NCBI GenBank assembly: GCA_945829235.1
Contig: CALZUA010000020.1
Location: forward strand, 1-56,945
From: an uncultured Clostridia bacterium
GTDB lineage: Bacteria; Bacillota; Clostridia; Oscillospirales; Ruminococcaceae
DNA length: 56,945 nucleotides
Reading direction: 5' to 3'
The notes under the pieces were generated by a model. That model had not been told where the DNA came from, made no database searches, and saw only the letters and a program-made list of their open reading frames with translations. Below, in pieces: positions 23,857 through 33,014 of this stretch; position 1 is the first letter of the stretch, and the number at the start of each line of letters is the position of its first letter. The position numbers and the translations under genes are program-made.

Positions 23857-23879
23857 TTCCCCCGTTTAAGGCGGGGGAA
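23857..23879. other. GC-rich hairpin between regulator gene and ftsE
   Basis: TTCCCCCG (23857-23864) pairs with CGGGGGAA (23872-23879). There is no T run on either strand; it may be an attenuator or RNA-processing signal between the upstream gene and ftsEX. Confidence 0.4.
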
Positions 23880-23893
23880 GATAAGTAACTTAA

Positions 23894-24979
23894 TTAGTAT
23901 TTTGTGGGATTTGCGGCGAGATATTTCTTGACCATAAGAGCGATTTTGAAGATAATCGCGTGGTCGAACTCGCGCAAATCAAGTCCTGTGAGCTTTTTGA
24001 TTTTGTCAAGACGGTAAACCAATGTATTTCTGTGAACGAAGAGCTTTCTTGACGTTTCGGAAACGTTGAGGCTGTTCTCGAAGAACTTTTGAATGGTGAA
24101 CAGCGTTTCGTGGTCGAGACTCTCTATGGAGTTTTTCTTGAAAACCTCCTTGAGGAAGGTTTCGCAAAGTGTTGTGGGGAGGTGATAGATAAGTCTTGCG
24201 ATACCGAGGTTGTCGTAGGAAACAATATTTTTGTCGGTATCGAAAACCTTGCCGACCTCGAGAGCGGTCTGCGCTTCCTTGAACGAGCGAGCCAAGTCCT
24301 TAACCCCGATAACGGGAGTACCTATGCCGATGTTAACCTTTGTGAAGAACTCGCTTGACAGCGTATCCGAAATGCTCCGCGCAAGCTTTTCGAGGTCCTT
24401 GACATCGATGTTGTTCTTGACCTCCTTGACGAGAACGATATCGTTTTCGGTGATGTTGAAAACAAAGTCCTTGTTCTTGTCGGGGAAGAGGTTCTGGATA
24501 ACGTCATAAGCGGAAACGTCGTTCGATGCGATTACGCTGATAAGGAAAACAACTCGTCCGATATCGCCGTTGAAGTGAAGCTCACGCGCTTTTAATGTAA
24601 TATCGCCCGGCAGAACGTTGTCGAGGATTATGTTCTTGACGAAGTTGTTGCGGTCGTACTTCTCGTCGTAGTACTGCTTGATGCCAAGCAACGATATCGA
24701 GATAAGTCCCGCGAATTTCGCCGCCTGCTCATCGGTACCCTCAACGAAAACTGCATAATCCGGCTTAACGTGAACACCAAACGGCTTGTAGGTATAACCA
24801 TCGCGTATAAACACCTCGTGCGAGTCGGAAAGCTCGATTGAGAAGAAGTCGTTTCCGCCGCCGACTTTGGTTAAATCGGAGCAGGCGATGACCGTGCCGT
24901 TTTCGTCAATCACGCCGATGACTCTGTTTATCGCGTCTTTCATCTGATGAACAATTCCCTGAAAAAGCCTGTTTGACAT
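23894..24979 (-). CDS. CdaR/PucR-type transcriptional regulator
   Basis: The 361 residues follow the CdaR (sugar diacid regulator) plan: an N-terminal sensing domain (about 1-125, with the VIGVIDENGTVIACSD opening), a GGDEF-like middle domain without a GGDEF motif (about 130-275), and the C-terminal PucR helix-turn-helix (LNVSETSRKLFVHRNTLVYRLDKIKKLTGLD region at about 310-340). Members of the family respond to sugar diacids, purines or amino acids; no metabolic target is adjacent. It has its own promoter, and ftsE starts about 75 bases after its stop, so it may be co-transcribed with the division genes. Confidence 0.88.
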   Translation of the reverse strand: MSNRLFQGIVHQMKDAINRVIGVIDENGTVIACSDLTKVGGGNDFFSIELSDSHEVFIRDGYTYKPFGVHVKPDYAVFVEGTDEQAAKFAGLISISLLGIKQYYDEKYDRNNFVKNIILDNVLPGDITLKARELHFNGDIGRVVFLISVIASNDVSAYDVIQNLFPDKNKDFVFNITENDIVLVKEVKNNIDVKDLEKLARSISDTLSSEFFTKVNIGIGTPVIGVKDLARSFKEAQTALEVGKVFDTDKNIVSYDNLGIARLIYHLPTTLCETFLKEVFKKNSIESLDHETLFTIQKFFENSLNVSETSRKLFVHRNTLVYRLDKIKKLTGLDLREFDHAIIFKIALMVKKYLAANPTKY

Positions 24980-25086
24980 CTTGATTTACCTCTTTCTTTT
25001 TATGAACTCAAATAGTCCGAGTTGCCCCTGTTAAATTTGGGGGTAAAATTGCACAGTTTAAACCCCTGTTTTTTGTGCCTATCTCT

Positions 25087-25115
25087 ATTGTACTAAAAAA
25101 TTAAAAAAAAATCAA
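25087..25115 (-). promoter_or_regulatory. Sigma-A promoter of the CdaR-type regulator
   Basis: Minus strand TTGATT (25115-25110), 17 bases, TACAAT (25092-25087). Confidence 0.55.
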
Positions 25116-25163
25116 GTGTTTTTTAGGTAAAATGTAAAATTTCCTTGTTTTTTTTGATAAATA

Positions 25164-25192
25164 TTGAAAAAAGTAGGAAAATGATATATAAT
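25164..25192 (+). promoter_or_regulatory. Sigma-A promoter of metG
   Basis: TTGAAA (25164-25169), 17 bases, TATAAT (25187-25192), giving a leader of about 55 bases, too short for a T-box. Confidence 0.7.
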
Positions 25193-25255
25193 ATACTTAT
25201 ATAATAGCGTTTAATACGCTTTTACCAAATATTACCAACGAAAAGGAAGAAACTG

Positions 25256-27193
25256 ATGGAGAAGAAAAAGTACTATATAACCACACCGATTTATTACCCG
25301 TCCGGCAACCCGCATATCGGACACTGCTACACAACGGTTGCGTGCGACACGATTGCGCGTTTCAAGCGTATGCAGGGATATGACGTAATGTTCCTCACGG
25401 GCACGGACGAGCACGGAATGAAAATCGAGCAGAAGGCAAAGGCTCTCGGCGTTACCCCGAAGGAGTACGTTGACCCGATTGTCGATAATTTCAAGAAGCT
25501 GTGGGACGTAATGGGCATAAGCAATGACCGTTTTGTCCGCACAACCGATGATTATCACGTTAAAACCGTGCAGACGATTTTCAAGAAGCTCTACGACAAG
25601 GGCTATATCTACAAGGGCGAGTACACGGGAAAATACTGCACACCCTGCGAGAGCTTCTGGACGGACAGCCAGCTTGACGAAAACGGCTGCTGTCCCGACT
25701 GCCACAGACCGGTTATTGACGCGCACGAGGAGGCATATTTCCTCAAGATATCGGAGTTCGCGGACAAAATCGAGAAATTCCTCACCGAAACCGATTACCT
25801 CCGCCCGAAATCCCGCGTAAACGAAATGGTGAACAACTTCATCAAGCCGGGACTTGAGGACTTGTGCGTTTCTAGAACCTCGTTCACTTGGGGAATCCCC
25901 GTAACCTTTGACGAAAAGCACGTTGTTTACGTCTGGGTTGACGCGCTCGCGAACTATATCAGCGCGCTCGGCTACGAAAACGACGCGTACGATGATTTCG
26001 ACAAATTCTGGCCCGCGGATATGCATATGACGGCGAAGGAAATCGTGCGTTTCCACTCTATTGTGTGGATAATCATACTGATGATGCTGGATTTGCCGCT
26101 TCCAAAGATGCTTTACGGACACGGCTGGATAAACTTCAACGGACAGAAGATGTCCAAATCCATCGGCAATGTAATCGACCCGTTCATTCTCGCGGAGAGA
26201 TACGGCTCGGACGCGGTTCGTTATCAGATAATGCGCGATATGCCGTACGGCTCCGACTCGAATTTCTCGAACGAGATTATGATTACCCGCATAAACTCGG
26301 ATTTGGCAAACGATTTCGGCAATCTTGTTTCGAGAACCGTGGCAATGGCGGACAAATATTTCGGCGCAACTCTCCCCGAAGAACGCGATTATGACCAGCT
26401 TGATGACGAGCTTGTTGAAATGGCTTCGGCGCTTTGTGAAAAGGTTTCGCCGATGATTGAGGAAGCGAAGCTTTCGAGCGCTCTCGAGGAGATTTTCAAG
26501 GTTGTTTCGCGCGCGAACAAGTATATTGACGAAACCGAGCCGTGGAAGCTCGGCAAGGACGAAGCAAGCAAACCGCGCCTTGCAAGCGTTTTGTACAATC
26601 TGCTTGAAACAATCAGAATTTGCTCTGGGCTTCTGTCGCCGTTTATGCCGAGAACAATGCCGAAGGTTTGGGAGCAAATAGGAGCAAAGCCCGAGGACGT
26701 TGAATATAATACACTGGGAACTTTTGGAAAACTCCCCGTGAACATTACCGTTCACAAGGGCGAGGTTTTGTTCCCGAGAATTGATATCGAGAAGGAAATT
26801 GACGAGCTGAACGCGCTGCTCACTCCTGCGAAGACCATTCGTGAGGACGAGGATTTGGACAAGGCGGGAATTATCGGTATCGAGCAGTTCTCGCAGATTA
26901 AGTTAAGAACCGGTGAAATCATCGCTTGCGAGAAGATACCGAAGGCGAAAAAGCTGCTCAAGCTCACGGTTGATGACGGCAGACACGGCAGACAGATTGT
27001 TTCGGGCATTGCGAAGTGGTACACGCCCGAGGAGCTTGTCGGCAAGAAGATTGTTTTTGTTGCAAATCTTTCGCCCGCGAAGCTCTGCGGCGAGTTGTCC
27101 GAGGGAATGATTCTCGCGGCAGACTGCGGAAACGATGATGTTAAGGTGCTGTTTATGGATAAGGACATTCCGAACGGTAGTCCGATTGGATAA
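25256..27193 (+). CDS. metG: Methionyl-tRNA synthetase
   Basis: Charges tRNA-Met. The 645 residues contain the class I HIGH motif (NPHIGHCYTT), a zinc knuckle with CTPC and CPDC pairs, KMSKS in GQKMSKSIGN, the anticodon-binding helical domain, and a C-terminal EMAP/Trbp-111-like tRNA-binding domain from about 540 (KLRTGEIIACEKIP) for dimerisation. Start ATG 25256 has AAAGGAAG. It begins a plus-strand run towards tatD and nth. Confidence 0.98.
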   Translation: MEKKKYYITTPIYYPSGNPHIGHCYTTVACDTIARFKRMQGYDVMFLTGTDEHGMKIEQKAKALGVTPKEYVDPIVDNFKKLWDVMGISNDRFVRTTDDYHVKTVQTIFKKLYDKGYIYKGEYTGKYCTPCESFWTDSQLDENGCCPDCHRPVIDAHEEAYFLKISEFADKIEKFLTETDYLRPKSRVNEMVNNFIKPGLEDLCVSRTSFTWGIPVTFDEKHVVYVWVDALANYISALGYENDAYDDFDKFWPADMHMTAKEIVRFHSIVWIIILMMLDLPLPKMLYGHGWINFNGQKMSKSIGNVIDPFILAERYGSDAVRYQIMRDMPYGSDSNFSNEIMITRINSDLANDFGNLVSRTVAMADKYFGATLPEERDYDQLDDELVEMASALCEKVSPMIEEAKLSSALEEIFKVVSRANKYIDETEPWKLGKDEASKPRLASVLYNLLETIRICSGLLSPFMPRTMPKVWEQIGAKPEDVEYNTLGTFGKLPVNITVHKGEVLFPRIDIEKEIDELNALLTPAKTIREDEDLDKAGIIGIEQFSQIKLRTGEIIACEKIPKAKKLLKLTVDDGRHGRQIVSGIAKWYTPEELVGKKIVFVANLSPAKLCGELSEGMILAADCGNDDVKVLFMDKDIPNGSPIG

Positions 27194-27210
27194 TCACGTT
27201 GCTTTAATTA

Positions 27211-27253
27211 AACGCCGCGCGGCAGAGGCGCAAGCCGCTAAACGTGCGGCGTT
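27211..27253 (+). other. Nested GC hairpin after metG
   Basis: AACGCCGC (27211-27218) pairs with GCGGCGTT (27246-27253), enclosing GCGGC/GCCGC (27219-27223 with 27234-27238). There is no T run, so it is not a clear terminator. It lies between metG and the next gene. Confidence 0.4.
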
Positions 27254-27280
27254 ACTGTAACTCTCAGGGAAGGGAGGCAA

Positions 27281-27955
27281 GTGGGAACGGCAGTTTCCCG
27301 AGAATATATGGATATATCAAGAATGGCGGACATACCTGCGGTCAATCAGACGAATTTGACGAAAACGTCCGAGCATCGCACGGAGATGAAAAGCACAACG
27401 CTCACAACTGAGCATACCGACAGCTTTGTCAAGAGTCAAGCCGCGTTTACGCCCGCATACACTCGAAAATCTGCGCAGAAGCAAAGCTCCGACAACAACC
27501 TCACGCAAAAGGAAAACGCGGGTGAAAAGGAGTTAGAGCGGATTGCCGAGGGTGAGAAAAAAGCGCCCGAGGAGTTGCTCACAAAGGGCGTGAGCCATAT
27601 TATACGCGCGATGTTCGTGAAGCAGGGCGAGGTTTTGTCGGGGAGCGTGCCGAGTGTTGGCGCGAAGATGTACGCGGAGGAGCTGTTGTCGCAGTTGCGG
27701 CAGATGTACGGAAACTCGGCTGCCGAGGAAAATTCCCCCGAATACTGGCAACCCGATGAAACGGCATCGCGGCTGATGATGTTTTTTGACTGCGTGAACA
27801 TCGAGAGCGAAAACAAGATGAACTTGCTCGAACGTTCGTTTGTGAGCGCGTTTAACGACACGGAAAAGCTGTTCGGCGGGCGCGGACGCTTGCCGCTGGA
27901 GAGTTATGAAACCAAGCAGTTGATTATGGATAATTATTTTAGCGGTGCGGTTTAA
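27281..27955 (+). CDS. Unknown protein with disordered N-terminus and helical C-terminus
   Basis: The 224-residue protein starts at GTG 27281 behind GGGAGG (short spacing); ATG 27308 is an alternative with no ribosome site. Residues 1-95 are Thr/Ser/Lys/Glu-rich and probably disordered. Residues about 95-224 are helical, ending FVSAFNDTEKLFGGRGRLPLESYETKQLIMDNY, faintly like the C-terminal pattern of DUF5610-type proteins. No signal peptide or membrane segment is seen. It lies between metG and tatD with a small partner gene downstream. Function unknown. Confidence 0.72.
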   Translation: MGTAVSREYMDISRMADIPAVNQTNLTKTSEHRTEMKSTTLTTEHTDSFVKSQAAFTPAYTRKSAQKQSSDNNLTQKENAGEKELERIAEGEKKAPEELLTKGVSHIIRAMFVKQGEVLSGSVPSVGAKMYAEELLSQLRQMYGNSAAEENSPEYWQPDETASRLMMFFDCVNIESENKMNLLERSFVSAFNDTEKLFGGRGRLPLESYETKQLIMDNYFSGAV

Positions 27956-27992
27956 GGGAATTTTAACGGCATTTTAAGGAAGAGCTGAAAAT

Positions 27993-28304
27993 ATGTTTTG
28001 TGTAGGTTCAAAGATAATTTTTGCGGACGGAAGAGTTGCGGTTGCGCGAAACGGCGCGGATATCGTGAGAATTCTGTCGATGGGTACAAATATCACATCG
28101 ATTGCGTGCAAGGCGGATTCGCTTGCGCTGAATGTTGAGTTTTCGGACGGAGCGGCAAGTGAAATTTGTTGGCAAAACGCGGATTTGGGTGAAAAATTCA
28201 CGCTGAATGTTGACGGAATAACGTTTGATGATGTGCAGAAAATTGCGGTTTGCTTTATGGACACGGGCGAAAAAGCCGCGGGTTACGCGTGGGAAAAGGC
28301 ATAA
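27993..28304 (+). CDS. Small beta-rich protein of unknown function
   Basis: A 103-residue protein with ATG 27993 preceded by AGGAAGAG. The alternating hydrophobic pattern suggests a beta sandwich; no motif is recognised. Its stop (28302-28304) is two bases before the tatD start, so it is translated with tatD. Function unknown. Confidence 0.65.
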   Translation: MFCVGSKIIFADGRVAVARNGADIVRILSMGTNITSIACKADSLALNVEFSDGAASEICWQNADLGEKFTLNVDGITFDDVQKIAVCFMDTGEKAAGYAWEKA

Positions 28305-28306
28305 CT

Positions 28307-29071
28307 ATGGGAATTTTTGACACGCACGCGCATTATCTGAAACGAGATTTCGGCGATGACCTAGAGCGCGTTCTCGAGGAGTTGCCGCAAAAAAACGTTG
28401 AGCGGGTGCTGGCGATAGGTTGCGGGTTGGACGAATTTGAGGAAAACGCGGCGCTTATCAACAAGTACGATTATATTTACGGCTCGCTCGGTGTTCACCC
28501 GGAATTTGCTGACGATTTGCCCGAAAACTGGGCTGAAACGCTGGAAATTGCTCTCAAAGTGAAAAAAGTTGTGGCTTTGGGGGAGTTTGGGCTGGACTAT
28601 CATTATGTAAGTGAAAATAAAATCAAACAGCGCGAGGTGTTTGTGAAACAGCTTGAGCTTGCGAAAAAGCTGGATTTGCCCGTGATAATTCACTCGCGTG
28701 ACGCCTGCGAGGACACGATGGAAATTCTGCGGGAGTACAAGCCGCGCGGCGTTATGCACTGCTTTTCGTACAGCGCGGAAACCGCGAAAGAGGTCGTGAA
28801 ATTCGGAATGTACGTTGGTTTCACGGGTGTGCTCACGTTCAAGAACGCGAAGAAAGCGATTGCCGCTTGCGAGGTTGTGCCGATTGAGCGGCTTTTGCTC
28901 GAAACCGACTGCCCGTATATGGCGCCCGAGCCGCACCGCGGTGAGCGTTGCGACAGCTCAATGATTGAGTTCACGGCGGCAAAAATGGCAGAAATAAAAG
29001 GCGTTTCGGCTGACGAGATGATTGAGATTGCAAACAAAAACGGCAGGAGATTGTTTTTCGGTGAAGAGTGA
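28307..29071 (+). CDS. tatD: TatD family metal-dependent DNase
   Basis: TatD proteins are cytosolic metal-dependent nucleases of the amidohydrolase fold. ATG 28307 gives 254 residues. Metal ligands are visible: FDTHAH near the N-terminus, GEFGLDYH (Glu), IHSRDA (His), MHCFSY (His) and LETDCPYMAPEPHRG (Asp). Length is typical. metG-tatD proximity is very common in Firmicutes. The 3' end overlaps the next gene by 11 bases. Confidence 0.95.
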   Translation: MGIFDTHAHYLKRDFGDDLERVLEELPQKNVERVLAIGCGLDEFEENAALINKYDYIYGSLGVHPEFADDLPENWAETLEIALKVKKVVALGEFGLDYHYVSENKIKQREVFVKQLELAKKLDLPVIIHSRDACEDTMEILREYKPRGVMHCFSYSAETAKEVVKFGMYVGFTGVLTFKNAKKAIAACEVVPIERLLLETDCPYMAPEPHRGERCDSSMIEFTAAKMAEIKGVSADEMIEIANKNGRRLFFGEE

Positions 29072-29513
29072 GATTGATGTTAAAATCGCCAAAGAAAGCG
29101 ACTTGTCGGCGGTTCTTGAGATAAGAATGGAAATGATTTCCGTTGTAAACGCGGGCAAGACCTTTGACGAGGCTTTTGTGGAACGCTCGCGCGACTATTT
29201 CACAAACGGCGAGCAAACAACCGTGCTTGCTTTTGACGGCGAAAACGCGGTTGGGTGCGCGACAATTTGTTATGTGCAGGTGATGCCGACGTACTCTCAC
29301 CCGACGGGAAATCGCGCGCACGTTATGAATGTGTATGTTCGCGACGAGTACCGCAGACGGGGAATTGCGCGGGAAATGATGAAAAAGCTTCTTGACGAGG
29401 CGAAAAATCGCGGGGTTACGCAGATAACTCTTGACGCGACCGAAAGCGGCAGACCGCTTTATCAGTCGCTCGGATTTGAAAGCTCCAAGGAGTTTATGGA
29501 GCTTATTATTTAA
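29061..29513 (+). CDS. GNAT family N-acetyltransferase
   Basis: The start is GTG 29061 with GGAGA upstream, inside the end of tatD; the protein has 150 residues. The GNAT core is clear: AHVMNVYVRDEYRRRGIAREMMKKLLDEAKNRG (strand 4 and the acetyl-CoA pyrophosphate loop RRRGIA), then ITLDATESGRPLYQSLGFE with the catalytic-region tyrosine. Acceptor substrate unknown. Confidence 0.9.
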   Translation: MKSEIDVKIAKESDLSAVLEIRMEMISVVNAGKTFDEAFVERSRDYFTNGEQTTVLAFDGENAVGCATICYVQVMPTYSHPTGNRAHVMNVYVRDEYRRRGIAREMMKKLLDEAKNRGVTQITLDATESGRPLYQSLGFESSKEFMELII

Positions 29514-29523
29514 CGGAGGAATT

Positions 29524-30474
29524 ATGGACGACGGCTCTCGAAGTACGGGAAACACACAAGATGAAAAGGAACACAAGGCGGCGAAAATCTTGCTGAAGCC
29601 GCTTTGCTGGCTGAACAAAAAGACAACGGGATTTCTCAAACGGGCACTCGGCGCGAATTACGCCGATGTCACCGAGGACGAGGTTATGGACCTGGTTGAC
29701 GCGCTCGCGAAGGACGAGGAAGAGGGCGGAATTGAGGAAGATTCCGCGCAGATGATAAGCAACGTGTTCGAGTTTGCGGGACTTACTGCGGGCGATGTTA
29801 TGACGCACCGCACGAGCATTGTCGGCGTGGACATCAACACGATAACGCTGGACGATTTGATTTATCTGGCGCTGGATATGGGCTTTTCGCGCATTCCCGT
29901 GTACGAGGACAGCGTTGACAAAATCATCGGCATAATCATCGTCAAGGACTTGCTCTGCCTTATCGGAAAGCCCGATTTGAGCGATTTCAACACGCGTGAT
30001 TTTGTGCGCGATGTGAGTTTTATACCCGAGGCTTGCTCCTGTTCGGACACCTTCAAGACGCTTACGAAGATGAAAGCGGGAATGGCGGTTGTTGTGGACG
30101 AGTACGGCGGAACTGCGGGGATTGTCACGCTTGAGGACATAATCGAGGCAGTTATGGGCAACATTCAGGACGAGTACGACGACGAGAAAGCCGAGATAAC
30201 CCGTCTTGACGAGAACACCTACGAGGTGCTCGGCGACGCAGACCCCGATGATGTTTTCGCGCTGTTTGGGGTAACGCTCCCCGAGGACCACGAATACGAA
30301 ACAATAGCGGGCTTTGTGACGGACAAACTCGGCTACATACCCGAGGGTGCGGATATTATGCCGCCAGCGGTTGAGTACGAGGGCGTGAAGCTGGTTGTGA
30401 CGATGGTTGAGGACAGGAACATTCTGAAAATCCGCGCAACAAAGCTCCCGCAGAGTGAAAAAGAGGAAGAATGA
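29524..30474 (+). CDS. CBS-pair protein of the CorC/HlyC type
   Basis: ATG 29524 behind GGAGGA gives 316 residues. There are two CBS domains (MTHRTSIVGVDINTITLDDLIYL; GMAVVVDEYGGTAGIVTLEDIIEAVMG) and a C-terminal CorC_HlyC domain (about 230-305). Unlike CNNM/HlyC exporters it has no DUF21 membrane domain, so it is a soluble CorC-type protein, perhaps a regulator of divalent cation export. The YbeX comparison is by architecture. Its last four bases form ATGA with the nth start. Confidence 0.92.
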   Translation: MDDGSRSTGNTQDEKEHKAAKILLKPLCWLNKKTTGFLKRALGANYADVTEDEVMDLVDALAKDEEEGGIEEDSAQMISNVFEFAGLTAGDVMTHRTSIVGVDINTITLDDLIYLALDMGFSRIPVYEDSVDKIIGIIIVKDLLCLIGKPDLSDFNTRDFVRDVSFIPEACSCSDTFKTLTKMKAGMAVVVDEYGGTAGIVTLEDIIEAVMGNIQDEYDDEKAEITRLDENTYEVLGDADPDDVFALFGVTLPEDHEYETIAGFVTDKLGYIPEGADIMPPAVEYEGVKLVVTMVEDRNILKIRATKLPQSEKEEE

Positions 30475-31097
30475 AGAAAAAGGAACTTGCCGCCGAGGTT
30501 ATCAAGCGGCTGAAAGCGGAATATCCCGAGGTTAAGTGCGCGCTGATTTACGAAAAGCCGCACGAACTGCTGATTGCAACGAGGTTGTCCGCGCAGTGTA
30601 CGGATAAGCGCGTAAATCTGGTTACTCCCGCGCTGTTCAAGCGTTTCCCGACAATCGAGGCGTTCGCGGACGCGGAGGTTTCCGAGGTCGAGGAGTACAT
30701 AAAGTCCTGCGGGCTGTTTCACACAAAGGCACGGGATATCGTAGAGATGTGCAGACAGCTTCGCGATATTTACGGCGGGGTTGTGCCCGACAGCATCGAG
30801 GAGCTTGTGAAGCTGGCGGGAGTTGGCAGAAAAACAGCAAATCTCGTTGTCGGCGACCTGTACGGAAAACCCGCGATGGTGTGTGACACGCACGTTATTC
30901 GGCTCACCAACAGGCTCGGTTTAGCGAAAGGTACGGACGCGGTTCAAGTCGAAAAGCAACTCCGTGCGATAATTCCCGCCGAGGAGGGCTTGAATTTCTG
31001 TCACCGCTTGGTGTGGCACGGCAGGGGAGTGTGCTCCGCGAGAGCACCGAGGTGCGAGGATTGCGCGCTAAAGGATATTTGCAAATTCAAAAAGTAG
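30471..31097 (+). CDS. nth: Endonuclease III
   Basis: DNA glycosylase/AP lyase removing oxidised pyrimidines. The 208 residues contain the HhH motif LAGVGRKTANLVV with the catalytic lysine, the catalytic Asp in CDTHVIRLTNRLG, and the 4Fe-4S cluster CX6CX2CX5C at the C-terminus (CHRLVWHGRGVC, CEDC, IC). The ATG overlaps the stop of the CBS gene (ATGA), indicating coupled translation. A terminator follows. Confidence 0.97.
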   Translation: MKKKELAAEVIKRLKAEYPEVKCALIYEKPHELLIATRLSAQCTDKRVNLVTPALFKRFPTIEAFADAEVSEVEEYIKSCGLFHTKARDIVEMCRQLRDIYGGVVPDSIEELVKLAGVGRKTANLVVGDLYGKPAMVCDTHVIRLTNRLGLAKGTDAVQVEKQLRAIIPAEEGLNFCHRLVWHGRGVCSARAPRCEDCALKDICKFKK

Positions 31098-31136
31098 TCC
31101 CACTGAAATAGACCTGCGATTATTCAACAAACTAAA

Positions 31137-31165
31137 CCCGCCGAGCGAAATCGGCGGGATTTTTG
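31137..31165. terminator. Terminator between convergent nth and ABC permease genes
   Basis: CCCGCCGA (31137-31144) and TCGGCGGG (31151-31158) form an 8-bp stem, with TTTTT after it on the plus strand. Confidence 0.85.
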
Positions 31166-31183
31166 TATTCCTTGAGAATTTTG

Positions 31184-32056
31184 TTAAAACTCCGGCTTTT
31201 TCTCCTCGGTGTTGTCGATTTTCTTGGCATTAAGCACCGCGATTGCAAGTAAACACATCAGTACGCTCACGACAAGCGAAATCGCGATACCGACAGCAAT
31301 GCTTGCCGTGTAATTAGCAACAGGGAAATCGGGTGAGTAGTACAAACCGCCGGAAACGAGCATCGAGAGGGTGAACGGGTTGTAGTCAATGACGTTCAGA
31401 CCTTTGAGAATTGTATCGATGAGCGTTGAGCCGACAAAAACAACCGCCGCCATAACAATGGGTTTTGATGTGCAAATTCCGAGCGAGAGGTAAATTGAAA
31501 CGATGAAAAAGACGTAAATTCCCGCCATAAGGCAACCGAGCAACAGCAGTCCAAAGCCGAACTTGTTGTTCGGGAAAAGCGCGTTGCATAGCGCACCGCA
31601 GAGCAAAGCCGCGAGAAATACCGTGACAAACGCGGTTGTGGGGTAGATGATGAACTTTGCGAGAACGTACTGTTTGTTGTTCAGCCCCGAGCAAAGCGGG
31701 ATAATCATCGCGCGTTTTTTCTGCTCACCGCCTGCGGCTGAGCCGATTACCAACATAATAATAAGCGTTGTCATCGAGAACACGCTCGTCATTGTAACCG
31801 AGAACATAATTCCCGCGTCAAAGTACATACTCGTCATATCGCCGAGGCTCATTCCGCCGAGCAAGCCGCTTCCCGATGGGTCTGTCGCAACCGACAGCCC
31901 GCCCATTTTGGTCATTTCGTTCAGGATAGTGCCGGCAAATTTGAACAAAAGCGGGTAAAAAATTGCCACGGCAAACGCCGCGATTATCACGCCCGCGAAC
32001 CGAAAAGTTCTCGCGAAGTGCGCCCATTCCTTTTTAAGACTGTATTTAAGCTGCAT
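31184..32056 (-). CDS. ABC-2 type transporter permease
   Basis: The 290-residue membrane protein has about six hydrophobic segments (near 20-45, 85-110, 130-155, 165-195, 200-225, 255-280) and the usual EWAHFARTFRF amphipathic start. Its start abuts the stop of the ATPase gene, so the two form a two-gene exporter. Cargo unknown; relatives move antibiotics, lipids or peptides. Confidence 0.88.
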   Translation of the reverse strand: MQLKYSLKKEWAHFARTFRFAGVIIAAFAVAIFYPLLFKFAGTILNEMTKMGGLSVATDPSGSGLLGGMSLGDMTSMYFDAGIMFSVTMTSVFSMTTLIIMLVIGSAAGGEQKKRAMIIPLCSGLNNKQYVLAKFIIYPTTAFVTVFLAALLCGALCNALFPNNKFGFGLLLLGCLMAGIYVFFIVSIYLSLGICTSKPIVMAAVVFVGSTLIDTILKGLNVIDYNPFTLSMLVSGGLYYSPDFPVANYTASIAVGIAISLVVSVLMCLLAIAVLNAKKIDNTEEKKPEF

Positions 32057-32944
32057 TTAACCCGCCACCTTTCTGAAAACCTCTTCGAGGGTTGCCGTGC
32101 CGATTTTGAAGCTGTCAACCGTCATATTTTGCTCCGCGAGAATTTTTACAAGCCGCCGCGCGGTTTCCTCGGCATTGTCCGAGCCGAAGCGGAAAAGCCC
32201 TGTTTTCTCGTCAAATTCAGCTCTCGCAAAGTCAATTCGCAGGAGCGCAAGCTTGTTTTCCTGAGTAAGATTTCGCACGGTGAGGTTTATGACATCGCCG
32301 CCGTGTTTTTTGAGGATTTCCTTGAGGTCACCCTCCTCGGCGAGCGTGCCGCCGGTCATAATGCCGATACGGTTGGCGATGCGTTCAACATCGGACAAAA
32401 TGTGCGTTGACAGGACAATCGTACAACCGAGCGATTTCAGCCGGTTGATGATATCGATAACCTCAAGCCTGCCCTGCGGGTCAAGCGCGGAGGTCGGCTC
32501 GTCAAACAGAAGTAAATCGGGTTTCCTGATAATAGCGGCACCCATACCGAGCCTCTGCGTCATACCGCGCGAAAAGCCCTTTGTGCGGCGGTCGGCAGCG
32601 CTTGTTAAGCCGACAATTTCAAGCACCTCGGATACTCTGCTCTTGATATCGCCGTCATATTCCGTACACGCGGCGATATATTCGAGATACTCGCGCGCGG
32701 TCATATAACCGAAAATCATCGGACTTTCGGGCAAATATCCGATTTTGACGGGCTTTCCGTCACCGAGCTTGATTTCGCCGTCATCTTTTTCAATGATATT
32801 TGCGATAATGTTCATAGTTGTGGTTTTGCCGCAGCCGTTTCTGCCGAGAAAGCCGTAGATATCGCCGTCATTGATGTTCATATTAAGACCGCGAAGCACG
32901 GAAAAATTCCCGTAGGCTTTTTTCAGACCTCTGATTTCAACCAT
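32057..32944 (-). CDS. ABC transporter ATP-binding protein
   Basis: The 295-residue ATPase has Walker A GRNGCGKTT, signature FSRGMTQRLGMGAAI (degenerate from LSGGQ), Walker B LLLFDEPTSALDP and the switch His STHIL. A C-terminal extension of about 75 residues is typical of ABC-2 drug/peptide exporters (DrrA/CcmA type). It lies directly upstream of its permease and has AAGGAG before ATG 32944. A TATAAT (minus strand, near 32979-32974) is the probable -10, but no convincing -35 is seen. Confidence 0.93.
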   Translation of the reverse strand: MVEIRGLKKAYGNFSVLRGLNMNINDGDIYGFLGRNGCGKTTTMNIIANIIEKDDGEIKLGDGKPVKIGYLPESPMIFGYMTAREYLEYIAACTEYDGDIKSRVSEVLEIVGLTSAADRRTKGFSRGMTQRLGMGAAIIRKPDLLLFDEPTSALDPQGRLEVIDIINRLKSLGCTIVLSTHILSDVERIANRIGIMTGGTLAEEGDLKEILKKHGGDVINLTVRNLTQENKLALLRIDFARAEFDEKTGLFRFGSDNAEETARRLVKILAEQNMTVDSFKIGTATLEEVFRKVAG

Positions 32945-33014
32945 ATTTTCACTCCTTATAAAGATTTATCCTATTATAACACACCAATGTGAAAATTGTG
33001 TGAAAATTATGCAC

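Noticed and set aside
25193-25255. Possible T-box leader for metG
   Set aside because: Only about 60 bases between promoter and start; no T-box core sequence.
25232-26755. Open frame of 507 codons antisense to metG
   Set aside because: Lies wholly opposite a certain gene; no ribosome site or family signature.
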